A DNA stretch of 64,000 nt from a halophilic archaeon (GCA_003298465.1 QNGA01000002.1:186001-250000), one strand, 5' to 3'; shown: positions 45,167 through 53,808, numbered from the stretch's first letter. Notes: generated by a model not told the origin, from the letters alone. Program-made: numbers and translations.

Positions 45167-45790
45167 GTGAATTCTAACGAAGTTCGCCGAGAGTGGGCAG
45201 AACGGTCGGGGGAGTACTCTCCGGACTACTACGCCTACTACGGCCCGGACGAGAAGAGCGAACTCGTTCGCGTCTACTGTGACTCCTCCGTCGACCCCGA
45301 CGCGGCCGTCCTGGAACTCGGCTGCAGCTCGGGGCGACATCTCTCGCATCTCCTCGACCACGGCTACGAGAACCTGCACGGCATCGACGTGAACGAGGAC
45401 GCCTTCGCCGTGATGGAGCGGACCTACCCCGACCTCGCCGAGCGGGGAACCTTCTACCTCGACGCCATCGAGAACGTCGTCACGGAGTTCGACGACGGTC
45501 AGTTCGACGTCGTCTACTCCGTCGAGACCCTGCAACACATCCACCCGGACGACGAGTGGGTGTTCGGCGAGCTGGCCCGCATCACCGACGACCTGCTCCT
45601 CACGGCGGAGGTCGAGGGAGACGACGAGTACCGGTCCGCCGACGAGTTCGGCGTGAACTACGTCAACGACGACTTCCCGCTGTACTACCGGAACTGGCGG
45701 CACGTGTTCGAAGAGCAGGGATTCGTGGAGGTCGACAGCGAATCGCTCAAGCGGGACGTCCTCCGGGCGTTCCGACCGACGGCGGACTGA
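45167..45790 (+). CDS. SAM-dependent methyltransferase (class I)
   Basis: A 207-residue class I methyltransferase. SAM-binding motif I is AVLELGCSSGRHLSHLLDHG and motif II NLHGIDVNEDAF; motif IV-like FDVVYSVETLQHIHPDDEW has the His-rich post-motif typical of small-molecule methyltransferases of the UbiE/Methyltransf_25 type. The GTG at 45167 is taken as start because a TTTTA element lies 27 bp upstream and no in-frame ATG occurs before motif I. The substrate is unknown. Confidence 0.85.
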   Translation: MNSNEVRREWAERSGEYSPDYYAYYGPDEKSELVRVYCDSSVDPDAAVLELGCSSGRHLSHLLDHGYENLHGIDVNEDAFAVMERTYPDLAERGTFYLDAIENVVTEFDDGQFDVVYSVETLQHIHPDDEWVFGELARITDDLLLTAEVEGDDEYRSADEFGVNYVNDDFPLYYRNWRHVFEEQGFVEVDSESLKRDVLRAFRPTAD

Positions 45791-45877
45791 CCGTCGGAAC
45801 GGTTGCCCAGCGGCAGTTTCGCCGGTGCTGTCACGTCCGCCGTCCCGTTTATCCCTTCGACGGTCGATGACTCACCC

Positions 45878-46273
45878 ATGTCGACCCTACTCGCGGGCAC
45901 CGACGCCCCGGAGACGAGCGAACGGCTCTGTGATTACCTCGAAACGCGGCTCTCGTCCGACGACGCCGTTCACGTCCTCAACTCGCTGCCGGGCGGCAAC
46001 GACGAGGAACTCGTCGAAGACGGCCGGGAGGCGCTGACGGTGTTCGAAGAGCGACTCGGCGACCGCGTCGCCGTCGAGACGTACCAGAACACCAGCGCGT
46101 CGGACCCGGCCCACGACCTGCTGACGCTCGGCGACGAGCACGGCGTCGACGAACTCGTCATCGGCCTGAGCCAGAAGCGAAGTCCGGCCCAGAAGGTCGT
46201 GTTCGGTAGCATCACCCAGTCGGTTCTCATGCAGACGAACCGCCCTGTCGTCGGCGTCCCGCTTCCGGACTGA
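45878..46273 (+). CDS. Universal stress protein (UspA) domain protein
   Basis: A 131-residue UspA protein: beta-1 STLLAGTDAPETSERL, VHVLNSLPGG, VDELVIGLSQK and the ATP-loop-like KRSPAQKVVFGSITQSVLMQTNRPVVGVP. The end segment is closer to the standard UspA consensus than in the copy at 11725. ATG 45878 lies about 28 bp after a GTTTATCC TATA-like element. Transcribed alone between the methyltransferase and an oxidase gene. Confidence 0.9.
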   Translation: MSTLLAGTDAPETSERLCDYLETRLSSDDAVHVLNSLPGGNDEELVEDGREALTVFEERLGDRVAVETYQNTSASDPAHDLLTLGDEHGVDELVIGLSQKRSPAQKVVFGSITQSVLMQTNRPVVGVPLPD

Positions 46274-46466
46274 GTCACCTCTGGCGCGGCGACCCGGTTA
46301 AACCCCCGGTTGACGATGCCACCTCCATTTTCAGATGCTGGGAACGGCCCCGGCGATTAAGAGGGGGGCACACCTACTCCGGGCCAACGGCCGCCCGCTG
46401 GCGACGACGGTTTTGCACGTCGACGACCGACCGAACCGCTCTCCGAACGACAGTCTCAACGCATCC

Positions 46467-48359
46467 ATGGACATCCTACATCAAGCTCTCATCGGAACCG
46501 CTCTCGGAGTCCTCCTGCTCGGCGGTGTAGCGCTACTGAAACGCCCGCTCGTTGCCCGACCGCGTTCGGACGACGGGAAGCCATCCGACGGCGGTGAGCG
46601 GGTTCACGAGTCGCGAGCCTCTCCGGACCGTCGAACCGACGGCGGTGAACGAGTCGACGACTCCCGACCGTCGTCGGACTCTCGGTCCGGCGAGAGCGAA
46701 GGGGCCGACGACTCACGCTCCTCGTCGGAGTACCAGTCCGACGGCGGTTACGTCACCGACCAGGAGGTGAGTTACGGGAAGCCGACGGGTCTCGTTCGCT
46801 GGCTGACCACCGTCGACCACCGGGACATCGGAAAGCTGTACCTCCTGCTCGGGACCGTCGCCTTCCTCTGGGGCGGCACCGACGCGATGATGATGCGGAC
46901 GGAGCTCGTCACGGCGGAGGTGAGCGTCTGGAACGCCGAGACGTACAACGCGCTCTTCACGATGCACGGCGTGACGATGCTCTTTTTCTTCGCCACGCCC
47001 GTTCTCTTCGGGTTCACCAACTACTTCCTCCCGATGCTGGTCGACGCGGACGACATGGCGTTCCCGCGACTGAACGCCATCGGGTTCTGGCTGTTGCCGC
47101 CCGCGCTCCTGCTCGTTCGCGGCGGTCTGCTGACCGACGTGGTCGGCCACGTCGTCGAGGCGGTCGCCGGCAGCTCGCTCGCGGAACCGCTTTTCACGCT
47201 CGCGCCGCCCGCGACCGGGTGGACCTTCTACACGCCGATGTCGGCGGAGATGTCGAACCCAATGATCAGCATCGTCCTCCTCGGTCTGCACCTCTCAGGG
47301 GTCAGCACGACCATCGGCGCGGTGAACATCATCGCGACCATCTTCACCGGACGGGGAGACGACGTCGGCTGGCCCGACCTCGACATCTTCTCGTGGACGC
47401 TGCTCACGCAGGCCGGGCTCATCATCTTCGCGTTCCCGCTGCTGGGCAGCGCGCTCATCATGCTGCTGCTCGACCGCGTGTTCGGGACGACGTTCTTCGC
47501 CTCGCCCGGCGGCGGTCCCATCCTCTGGCAGCACCTGTTCTGGTTCTTCGGCCACCCCGAGGTGTACATCCTCGTCCTCCCGCCGATGGGACTCATCAGC
47601 CTCATCATCCCGCGATTCGCCTCGCGGCGGCTGTTCGGGTTCCGGTTCGTCGTCTACTCGACGCTGGCCATCGGGGTGCTGAGCTTCGGCGTCTGGGCCC
47701 ACCACATGTTCGCCACCGGTATCGACCCACGCATCCGGGCGAGTTTCATGGCCGTCTCCATCGCCATCGCGATACCGAGCGCGGTGAAGGTGTTCAACTG
47801 GATATCGACGATGTGGAACGGTCGGGTGCGCTTAGAGCCCCCGATGCTGTTCTGCGTCGGCGCCATCGCCACGTTCATCGTCGGCGGGGTGACCGGTATC
47901 TTCCTCGCCTCGATTCCCGTCGACCTCGTCTACCACGACACCTACTACGTCGTCGGCCACTTCCACCTCATCATCATGGGGCTCATCCCGTTCGGGGCGT
48001 TCGCGGGCGTCTACTACTGGTTCCCCATCCTGACGGGGCGGATGTTCGACAAGCGCCTCGCGAAGGCCCACTTCTGGCTCAGCTTCGTGGGCGTCTCGTT
48101 CACGTTCATGGTCCTGCTGGTCATCGGTATGCTCGGGCTGCCCCGGCGATTCGCCTCGTATCCGGAGCAGTTCGAACTGCTCCAGCAGCTCGCGACCGGC
48201 GGCGCGATCGTCATCGCGCTCGGCCAGGCCGTGTTCGTCTGGAACATGCTCCAGTCCGCCCGCAGGGGCCCCCGCGTCACCGACGCCGACGTCTGGAACC
48301 TCAAGGAGGACGGCTTCTTCTCCCGCGAGTGGAAGCAGTTCGAGGACCGGCTGCGGTGA
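46467..48359 (+). CDS. Haem-copper terminal oxidase subunit I (stand-alone)
   Basis: A 630-residue subunit I that reduces O2 to water and pumps protons. An extra N-terminal TM (about 5-25, ALIGTALGVLLLGGVALL) precedes a hydrophilic linker with a 17-residue tandem repeat (residues about 42-92). The oxidase core then has WLTTVDHRDIGKLY, low-spin haem His in LFTMHGVTM, GHPEVYILVLPP (CuB His and cross-linked Tyr), HHMFATG (CuB His pair) and DTYYVVGHFHLI (haem a3 His). All ligands are present. No subunit II or III is adjacent. ATG 46467 is chosen; the frame is open to 46335. Confidence 0.92.
   Translation: MDILHQALIGTALGVLLLGGVALLKRPLVARPRSDDGKPSDGGERVHESRASPDRRTDGGERVDDSRPSSDSRSGESEGADDSRSSSEYQSDGGYVTDQEVSYGKPTGLVRWLTTVDHRDIGKLYLLLGTVAFLWGGTDAMMMRTELVTAEVSVWNAETYNALFTMHGVTMLFFFATPVLFGFTNYFLPMLVDADDMAFPRLNAIGFWLLPPALLLVRGGLLTDVVGHVVEAVAGSSLAEPLFTLAPPATGWTFYTPMSAEMSNPMISIVLLGLHLSGVSTTIGAVNIIATIFTGRGDDVGWPDLDIFSWTLLTQAGLIIFAFPLLGSALIMLLLDRVFGTTFFASPGGGPILWQHLFWFFGHPEVYILVLPPMGLISLIIPRFASRRLFGFRFVVYSTLAIGVLSFGVWAHHMFATGIDPRIRASFMAVSIAIAIPSAVKVFNWISTMWNGRVRLEPPMLFCVGAIATFIVGGVTGIFLASIPVDLVYHDTYYVVGHFHLIIMGLIPFGAFAGVYYWFPILTGRMFDKRLAKAHFWLSFVGVSFTFMVLLVIGMLGLPRRFASYPEQFELLQQLATGGAIVIALGQAVFVWNMLQSARRGPRVTDADVWNLKEDGFFSREWKQFEDRLR
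46590..46742 (+). repeat. Three diverged 51-nt (17-aa) tandem repeats in oxidase subunit I
   Basis: Units 46590-46640, 46641-46691 and 46692-46742, each exactly 51 nt. Translated starts are GGERVHESRASPD, GGERVDDSRPSSD and ESEGADDSRSSSE, with period 17. The same consensus ([17 protein letters not shown]) is repeated in the fused oxidase gene at 56506-56709. Confidence 0.7.
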
Positions 48360-48407
48360 GTGCGCCCTCGATCGTTTCGTCGAATCGCCGACGAGGGGAC
48401 GGCGTCG

Positions 48408-48869
48408 TCACCCCACGAACCGCTCGTAGAAGACGCCGAGCGAGTAGCCGTAGGCGACGTGCGCTATCAGCGTGAAGACGATGTAGAGGACGACGAACGC
48501 GCCCGAGAGGTGGAGGCCGCTGGCGCCGAGCAGGAGGAAGCTCACCCAGAGGACGAGCGCGAAGAGGACGCCCCGCACTGCGACGTCCTCCACCGGAATC
48601 GACGACTGGACGGCGGCGAACAGCAGCGGCCAGAGCACTATCCCGGCCGCGACGAAGACGACCAGCCCCAGCGTGACGCGGTTCGGCATCCCGACGAACT
48701 GCGCGATGGCGGCGGGGACGCCGAGATTGAAGCGCGTCTGGGCCGACGCGATGACGAAGACGACCATCATCACGACGGTACTGACGACGCCGGCCTTGAG
48801 AACGCCGAGCGCGCGCACCACCTCGGGCGGGAGGCCGGACTCTTCCGTACCCACGCGTTGCTCTGCCAT
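48408..48869 (-). CDS. DUF6789-like membrane protein
   Basis: A 153-residue protein with four TM helices (AGVVSTVVMMVVFVIASAQT, VTLGLVVFVAAGIVLWPLLF, VLFALVLWVSFLLLGASG, AFVVLYIVFTLIAHVAYGYSLG). It resembles a family often found beside oxidase genes in haloarchaea (DUF6789, from memory). It is convergent with the stand-alone subunit I gene, 48 bp from its stop. A strong TATA box TTATAAAC (about 48893-48900) lies 27 bp before the ATG, fixing the start. Role unknown; an accessory of respiration is plausible. Confidence 0.8.
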   Translation of the reverse strand: MAEQRVGTEESGLPPEVVRALGVLKAGVVSTVVMMVVFVIASAQTRFNLGVPAAIAQFVGMPNRVTLGLVVFVAAGIVLWPLLFAAVQSSIPVEDVAVRGVLFALVLWVSFLLLGASGLHLSGAFVVLYIVFTLIAHVAYGYSLGVFYERFVG

Positions 48870-48959
48870 GTCGACACCGACGCGACAGAGTAGTTTATAA
48901 GTACTCCTTGCAGGGACAGCGGGGACGACTTTTTGTCCCCGGCGTCCGTCCGGGCGCAC

Positions 48960-49280
48960 ATGACGAGCCCATTCGACGTGACCGTCCGCGTCGCGGAAGT
49001 CCGGCGCGCCGAACCGTTCCCGGAGGCGAACAAGCCCGAACTGGTCAAGCTCTGGCTCGACGTGGGCGACGAGGAACTCCGGTCGGCCGCCCAGCTCGGA
49101 TACCGGTACGACCCCGACGAACTCGTGGGTCGGCAGGTGCTCTGTGTCACCGACCTCGGCACCGTCCCGATAGCGGGGTTCGAGAGCGAAGCGCTCACCG
49201 TCGGCGTGCCGGACGAAAACGACCATCCCGTCCTCGCCGTCCCCGACGAGGAGGTCCCGCTCGGCGGCGAACTCTACTGA
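48960..49280 (+). CDS. tRNA-binding-domain (CsaA/EMAPII-like) protein
   Basis: A 106-residue single OB-fold tRNA_bind domain: VRVAEVRRAEPFPEANKPELVKLWLDVG (Asn/Lys pocket), then YDPDELVGRQVLCVTDLG and the closing GFESEALTVGVPDE. Stand-alone members (CsaA-like, Arc1p-like) bind tRNA or act as chaperone-like factors. A CTTTTTG TATA-like element is about 28 bp upstream. Its last 7 bp overlap the end of the S17e gene on the other strand. Confidence 0.88.
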   Translation: MTSPFDVTVRVAEVRRAEPFPEANKPELVKLWLDVGDEELRSAAQLGYRYDPDELVGRQVLCVTDLGTVPIAGFESEALTVGVPDENDHPVLAVPDEEVPLGGELY

Positions 49281-49474
49281 TTCGGCGAGTTCTCCCCACG
49301 GCGTTTCTTCCGCGAGACGTAGCCCGCGATACGGTTGCGAACGTCCTTGGAGTCGACGTTGGTCAGTTTCTCGACGCTCTCTTTGTTCTGCTCGAAGTCC
49401 GCGGTGAACGCTTCCGGGTAGCGCTCCAGCAGCAGGTTACCGAGTTTCTTGACGTAGTCGGGGCTGACCGGCAT
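49274..49474 (-). CDS. rps17e: Small ribosomal subunit protein S17e
   Basis: A 66-residue eukaryote-archaea-specific ribosomal protein. It has the family start DYVKKLGNLLLERYPEAF, then DFEQNKESVEKLTNVDSKDVRNRIAGYVSRKK (key residues D, F, N, K, R, N, R). Its presence confirms an archaeal genome. Transcribed alone; the 3' end overlaps the convergent tRNA-binding gene by 7 bp. Confidence 0.97.
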   Translation of the reverse strand: MPVSPDYVKKLGNLLLERYPEAFTADFEQNKESVEKLTNVDSKDVRNRIAGYVSRKKRRGENSPNQ

Positions 49475-49772
49475 GTGCCCCACTACGTCGTCGGAGGACA
49501 AAAGCGTGTGACCGCCCCGAGACCGCTCTCGGTAGCGGTGAACTCGACAGCGGAGAGCCAAACGTAGGGCGGTTTCGGACGCCGAAGACGAGACCTGCGG
49601 GGCGAGCAGGACCGTCTTCCGGCGTCGGATAGACCTCGGGTGATGGCGCCAGAGGCGTTTCGGTGTGCCGCCACCTGGTCCGACGAAGGTCGGAGCCTTA
49701 TACGTAACCGACGGATATCGTGTCACCCCGCGAGCGACGTGTCACTCCGTGCAACGTCTCCCGCGACGCGGG
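49475..49772. other. 298-bp gap with orphan TATA element and direct repeat
   Basis: No gene seen. A plus-strand TATA-like CTTATACG at about 49697-49704 points into the 3' end of the regulator gene at 49773 (antisense). An 11-bp direct repeat follows, GTGTCACCCCG (49720-49730) and GTGTCACTCCG (49739-49749), 19 bp apart. It could drive an antisense RNA. Confidence 0.35.
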
Positions 49773-50546
49773 TCAGGCTTCGCCGTCGACCGGTTCGGCG
49801 TCCGCCCGAACGGACTCGTAGTGGTCCTTCGCCCACTCCCGGAGCGGCCGGTTCTCCCCGTCGAGCAGCGCCCGCAGGCCGCCGTCGTCGTACGCACCGA
49901 CGAACACCCGCCGGTCGAAGAGGGCGAGCCCGACCGAGACGGCGTCGGCGACGAGGAGGGAGAAGTTCTCCGCGCGCCGCGCGCGGTCGAGGGCGTCCGG
50001 ACACTCCGAGCGAGCGGTCTCCAGCGTCGCCGCGTCGACGACGAGTTCCATCTCCGTCCCCGACGCGACGAACCGCCGACTCGCCTCGTTGAACACCTCG
50101 CTCACGATCGGCGAGACGCCGAGGAACCGCTCGCTGTCGATTTCGGCCAGTTCGTCGGCGTAGTGGCTCAGCGGCGCGTGGGGGTTACCGGCGGAGGCGG
50201 TGACGACGGTCGCATCGTCGACGGCGGCGACGGGGAGGTCCGCGGCCGCCTCGCCGAGGTGGGCGAACAGCGGTCGGTGTTCGTGGACCACGTCGACGGT
50301 GGCCAGCAGCGACTCGTACTTGTCGAGCACGCGCCGGCCGACCGCGGTCAGGGCGTAGCGCGGACCGTCCTTGCGAACCCAGTCGCGTTCGACGAACCCG
50401 TCGAGGTTCCGGTGAACGGTCGAGCGAGAGAACGATCCCTCGTCGGTCAGCGACGAGGGCCGTCGGGGGTCGTCGCGGAGAAGTCGCAGCAGGGCGACCC
50501 GATTCGGTGACGCGGCGAGAAACTCCACGTGTTCGCGTGGCGGCAT
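49773..50546 (-). CDS. Winged-helix transcriptional regulator, FilR1/DUF1724-like
   Basis: A 257-residue regulator. The N-terminal winged helix (about 5-80; HVEFLAASPNRVALLRLL, SRSTVHRNLDGFVERDWV) is followed by a long effector domain resembling the FilR1 middle domain (FLGVSPIVSEVFNEASRRFV, ELVVDAATLETARS, RVFVGAYDDGGLRALL). Such proteins are numerous in haloarchaea, with ligands unknown. ATG 50546 has ACTTTAGG centred 27 bp upstream, which excludes the longer frame to 50597. It lies just downstream of the 50587 gene on the same strand. Confidence 0.85.
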   Translation of the reverse strand: MPPREHVEFLAASPNRVALLRLLRDDPRRPSSLTDEGSFSRSTVHRNLDGFVERDWVRKDGPRYALTAVGRRVLDKYESLLATVDVVHEHRPLFAHLGEAAADLPVAAVDDATVVTASAGNPHAPLSHYADELAEIDSERFLGVSPIVSEVFNEASRRFVASGTEMELVVDAATLETARSECPDALDRARRAENFSLLVADAVSVGLALFDRRVFVGAYDDGGLRALLDGENRPLREWAKDHYESVRADAEPVDGEA

Positions 50547-50586
50547 GACCGGACCGTCGCGCGCCCGGGACCTAAAGTTCGGGGAC

Positions 50587-51399
50587 TCAGACCGCACCGC
50601 TCGTCTCCGCTTCGGCGAGCGTCGCGTCGCCGAGGGGGTCGACGGAACAGTCCGCGAACACGCCCACCTCGCACTCGGCGGCGGCCGCGACGACGGGCAC
50701 GTCGTGACGGTCGGCCACGCTCCGGCCGCCGCCGACGTCGAGCGTCGTCCAGAAGGTCGCGTCGTCGGCGTTCTCGACGGCGCTCCGGAGGCGTCGCCAG
50801 TCGCGGTCGTCGAGATGTCGCTCCGCGAGGAACGGCGGGACGCCGACGCGGCGATACCGGACCCGGCGGCGTCCCGATTCGGCGTAGGCGAACTGGAACT
50901 GGTACCTGGCGACTCGTCGGTCGGCGAAGACCGGGTGGATGGCGTCGAGCACGCTGTCGACGGTGCTCCAGACGAGGCGGCGCGCCGGGTCTCCTTCGAC
51001 GTCGAGCAGGACGGTCATGACGGGGACGAGGCCGTCGTCGGTCCCCCTGACGACCGCGACGGCGGGCGGTTCCGCCAGTTCGAGCGGGAGCGTGTGACTT
51101 CCGATTCGCTCGGTGGCGACGGTGGCGTCGTCGCCGGGAATGCGCCACGAGCGGACGGCCCAGCCACCGACGAGGAGGACGGCTGTCGAAAGCGCGAGAA
51201 CCACGAACGAGGGCATCTCGATCGAAACCAACACGTCACGTACCTTGAACCTTCGTGTGAAGGTGGCGGCGATATCGCCCGGCCGGACCAGCCTCGTTTC
51301 GACCGCTCCCGCACGAGACGGCGGCGGACGGGGAGTTCGTCTCGCCGCCAGCACCCGGGCGGCACGCTCGGCGTCGCCGAACGGGCCGAAATCCGACAC
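50587..51399 (-). CDS. Membrane-anchored protein of unknown function
   Basis: A 270-residue protein with about 55 basic N-terminal residues, one TM helix (FVVLALSTAVLLVGGWAVRSW, about 64-84) and a C-terminal alpha/beta domain (about 95-270) with no recognised enzymatic motif. Two close Cys (AAECEVGVFADC) lie near the end. The start is a GTG at 51399, supported by TTCAAGTAGG centred about 30 bp upstream; a start at the Met just before the TM (about residue 62) is possible and would give a simple N-anchored protein. Function unknown. Confidence 0.6.
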   Translation of the reverse strand: MSDFGPFGDAERAARVLAARRTPRPPPSRAGAVETRLVRPGDIAATFTRRFKVRDVLVSIEMPSFVVLALSTAVLLVGGWAVRSWRIPGDDATVATERIGSHTLPLELAEPPAVAVVRGTDDGLVPVMTVLLDVEGDPARRLVWSTVDSVLDAIHPVFADRRVARYQFQFAYAESGRRRVRYRRVGVPPFLAERHLDDRDWRRLRSAVENADDATFWTTLDVGGGRSVADRHDVPVVAAAAECEVGVFADCSVDPLGDATLAEAETSGAV

Positions 51400-51478
51400 G
51401 TCGTCCGGGTTCGACCGAGCGGCCCTACTTGAAGCCCCTGCTGTTGCAACCGCACCCCTGAGGTACAGCTACGCGGAA

Positions 51479-51483
51479 GGAGG
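51479..51483 (+). promoter_or_regulatory. Shine-Dalgarno sequence GGAGG
   Basis: GGAGG ends 5 nt before the ATG at 51489. A full Shine-Dalgarno is unusual in a genome where most starts look leaderless; it decides the start in favour of ATG 51489 over GTG 51483, which lies inside it. Confidence 0.6.
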
Positions 51484-51488
51484 TGTCG

Positions 51489-51755
51489 ATGGGACGCGTA
51501 GAACTCACGCTCGCGGCCGACGTGGACGTGCAGATAGACCGACTCGTGGACGACGACCAGTTCGTCGACCGAAGGGAGGCCGTCGAGGAACTGCTGGAGA
51601 TGGGTATCAAGGAGTACGGGCCGTCGAACGACACCACCCGGAACGACCTGGACTTCGCCGAGGAGATGATGGGCCCCGGCGACTCCGGTTCCGGCATGGG
51701 CAGCGGTACCGGCATGGACGAGGGATACGGCCAGGACGACGGGTCTCGTCTCTAG
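51489..51755 (+). CDS. Ribbon-helix-helix-like protein (DUF7120 type)
   Basis: An 88-residue protein. The N-terminal half GRVELTLAADVDVQIDRLV then FVDRREAVEELLEMG has the beta-strand/helix/helix pattern of CopG-type DNA-binding proteins. The C-terminal half is a Gly/Met/Asp-rich tail (GPGDSGSGMGSGTGMDEG) that is probably disordered. It resembles haloarchaeal DUF7120 proteins, from memory. Convergent with the HTH regulator at 51809, 53 bp away. Confidence 0.75.
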   Translation: MGRVELTLAADVDVQIDRLVDDDQFVDRREAVEELLEMGIKEYGPSNDTTRNDLDFAEEMMGPGDSGSGMGSGTGMDEGYGQDDGSRL

Positions 51756-51808
51756 GGGTCGGTCGAGACGAGGAGCGACGGCCGGCGAGGGAGTCGTGAA
51801 CCGGTGGG

Positions 51809-52363
51809 TCAGGCGTCCCAGTAGATGCCGGAGGGTTCCTCGCGGTCCATCTCGGCGGCGGCCTCGACCTTCGCGCGGTTGACGTCCTCGACGAGTTCCT
51901 TGGCCTCGCGCGTCCACGCCGCCAGGCCGCGTTCGAGGCGGCGACGGACGACCTCGACGTCTTTCGGCGAGTACACGTGGACGTAACCGCCCTGGGACAG
52001 GAGTCGCTGGCGCTTCTCCAGAACGCCCACCTCGACGAGATGGTTGACCTGTCGCGCGACCGTGCTGCGGTCGAGGTCGAGCGCCTCGGCGACGGCCGGA
52101 ACCGTCGACTCGCCGTCACGCATGAGACGGACGCAGATGTCCAGGCCGGTCCCGGAGATGCCGAACACGTTCCGGAGGAGCGACTGGAGGTCGGGTTCGC
52201 GCACCGGCGTCGCGGCCACCGTCGCCATCGGGCGGTCACAGCAGGTGTCCGGTTCCGGCGCGACGGTGCCGCAGTCCCCGCACTCGTACACCTCGGTCTC
52301 CGCGTCGCTCTCGCGCGGCCCGTCGTCGAGTTCGTCGCCCCGTCGGTCGTCGAACGATACCAT
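51809..52363 (-). CDS. Transcriptional regulator with N-terminal Cys cluster and winged helix
   Basis: A 184-residue regulator. Residues about 26-45 carry CGDCGTVAPEPDTCC, four Cys able to bind zinc or sense redox state. The winged helix (about 70-135) is TrmB/MarR-like: VPAVAEALDLDRSTVARQVN and LEKRQRLLSQGGYVHVYSP. The C-terminal helix (about 140-180) likely dimerises. Neighbour to the ribbon-helix-helix protein in convergent orientation. Target and signal unknown. Confidence 0.85.
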   Translation of the reverse strand: MVSFDDRRGDELDDGPRESDAETEVYECGDCGTVAPEPDTCCDRPMATVAATPVREPDLQSLLRNVFGISGTGLDICVRLMRDGESTVPAVAEALDLDRSTVARQVNHLVEVGVLEKRQRLLSQGGYVHVYSPKDVEVVRRRLERGLAAWTREAKELVEDVNRAKVEAAAEMDREEPSGIYWDA

Positions 52364-52479
52364 ACATCACGCCTAGCGACTGGCGACCATGAGCGTTTCC
52401 GTGGCGGCACGTTCGTCTGGCAATCGGCGGACGAGTCGTCGAACCACGGTCCGCACACCGAGAGGGCGTCGGCCGCCGG

Positions 52480-52872
52480 CTATCCGTGGACGAGCGAGAG
52501 AACGACCGCGGAGCCGGACAGCACCGGTTCGTCCGTCTCCGCCCGGGTTTCGACCCGGAGGCGGTCGTCGCCGAGGTCATCGACGACCTCGACGGTGGCC
52601 GTGACGGTCTCGCCGGGGAAGACCGGGTTCTCGAAGGTGCTCTCCTGTGAGAGATAGACGACGTCGCCGTCGAGGCGGGCCAGCGCGGCGCTGACGACGC
52701 CGGCCGTGAGCGCGCCGTGGGCGACGCGACCGCCGAAGACGCCCTCGCTCGCGTACTCCTCGTCAGTGTGCAGCGGGTTCTCGTCGCCCGTCACGGACGC
52801 GAACTGGTCGACGGCCGCCGCCGTCACGTCGAGCGTCGCTCGTGCGGTGTCGCCGACGGATGCAACTGGCAT
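52480..52872 (-). CDS. MaoC-family hot-dog dehydratase
   Basis: A 130-residue single hot-dog domain of the R-specific enoyl-CoA hydratase (MaoC/PhaJ) type. The hydratase motif FASVTGDENPLHTDEEYA holds the catalytic Asp and His, followed by RVAHGALTAGVVSAALA and FENPVFPGETVTATVEV. It hydrates trans-2-enoyl-CoA to R-3-hydroxyacyl-CoA, feeding beta-oxidation or PHA synthesis. Divergent from an alpha/beta hydrolase and acyl-CoA ligase, so a common acyl-CoA role is likely. Confidence 0.92.
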   Translation of the reverse strand: MPVASVGDTARATLDVTAAAVDQFASVTGDENPLHTDEEYASEGVFGGRVAHGALTAGVVSAALARLDGDVVYLSQESTFENPVFPGETVTATVEVVDDLGDDRLRVETRAETDEPVLSGSAVVLSLVHG

Positions 52873-52959
52873 ACCCGTACTGGGCCGTCCGCGGGGATGA
52901 ATCGGCGGGTTAACATGTGAATGAAGGGGTTGAATACGCGTTCGCCCGTCGCCCCAGTC

Positions 52960-53808
52960 ATGCCATACGCTGACAACGACGGCGTCTCGCTCTACTACGA
53001 GACGGACGGGCCGTCCGAGGCCGATACCGTCGTCCTCGTGGAGGGACTGGGGTACGGCCGCTGGATGTGGCGCTGGCAGCGCGACCGCCTCGCCGAACGG
53101 TACCGCGTCGTGGTCTGGGACAACCGCGGGACGGGCGACTCCGACGCACCGCCGAGCGACGCTCGGCGAGCCGCGGAACGCGGTTCCGAGAGCCCCGACG
53201 GCGCGTACGCTATCGCGGAGATGGCCGGCGACCTCGACGCCGTGCTCGACGCCGCGGGCGTCGACTCGGCCCACGTCGTCGGCGCGAGCATGGGGGGGAT
53301 GATAGCCCAGCGGTACGCCATCGACTACGACCGCGCCGACTCCCTGGGACTGCTCTGCACCTCGCCCGGGGGCGACGACGCGGTGCCGACGCCGCCGGAG
53401 ACGAGGGAGCGGATGTTCGACGCGCCCGAGGAGTACGACGAGCGCGAGACCGTCCGGTACAAGATGGCCCCCGCGATGACCGACGAGTTCGCCGAGCGGA
53501 ACGACGACCTCCTCGCCGACATCGTCGACTGGCGACTGGCGAGTGACGCCGACGAGGACGCCCGGGAAGCGCAGGCCGCGGGGGTCGCGGCGTTCGACGC
53601 CGGCGACCGCCTCGGCGATATCGAGGTGCCCGCCCTCGTCGCGCACGGCACGGCCGACCGCGTCCTGCCGTTCGAGAACGCCGAACTGCTGGACGAGCGC
53701 CTGCCGAGGAGCGAACTCGAACCGTTCGAAGGGGGGTCGCACCTCTTCTTCATCGAGCAGGCCGACGCGGTGAACGAGCGACTGCTCGCCTTCCTCGACG
53801 ATGCCTGA
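52960..53808 (+). CDS. Alpha/beta hydrolase
   Basis: A 282-residue alpha/beta-fold hydrolase. Oxyanion region VLVEGLGYGRWMW, nucleophile elbow GASMGGM (Ser about 108), acid Asp in HGTADRVLPF and His in GGSHLFFIEQ complete the triad. It resembles 3-oxoadipate enol-lactonase or esterase-like members. A TTGAATAC TATA-like element about 28 bp upstream supports ATG 52960 rather than 52921. The stop overlaps the start of the acyl-CoA ligase by 8 bp, so the two are coupled. Confidence 0.9.
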   Translation: MPYADNDGVSLYYETDGPSEADTVVLVEGLGYGRWMWRWQRDRLAERYRVVVWDNRGTGDSDAPPSDARRAAERGSESPDGAYAIAEMAGDLDAVLDAAGVDSAHVVGASMGGMIAQRYAIDYDRADSLGLLCTSPGGDDAVPTPPETRERMFDAPEEYDERETVRYKMAPAMTDEFAERNDDLLADIVDWRLASDADEDAREAQAAGVAAFDAGDRLGDIEVPALVAHGTADRVLPFENAELLDERLPRSELEPFEGGSHLFFIEQADAVNERLLAFLDDA

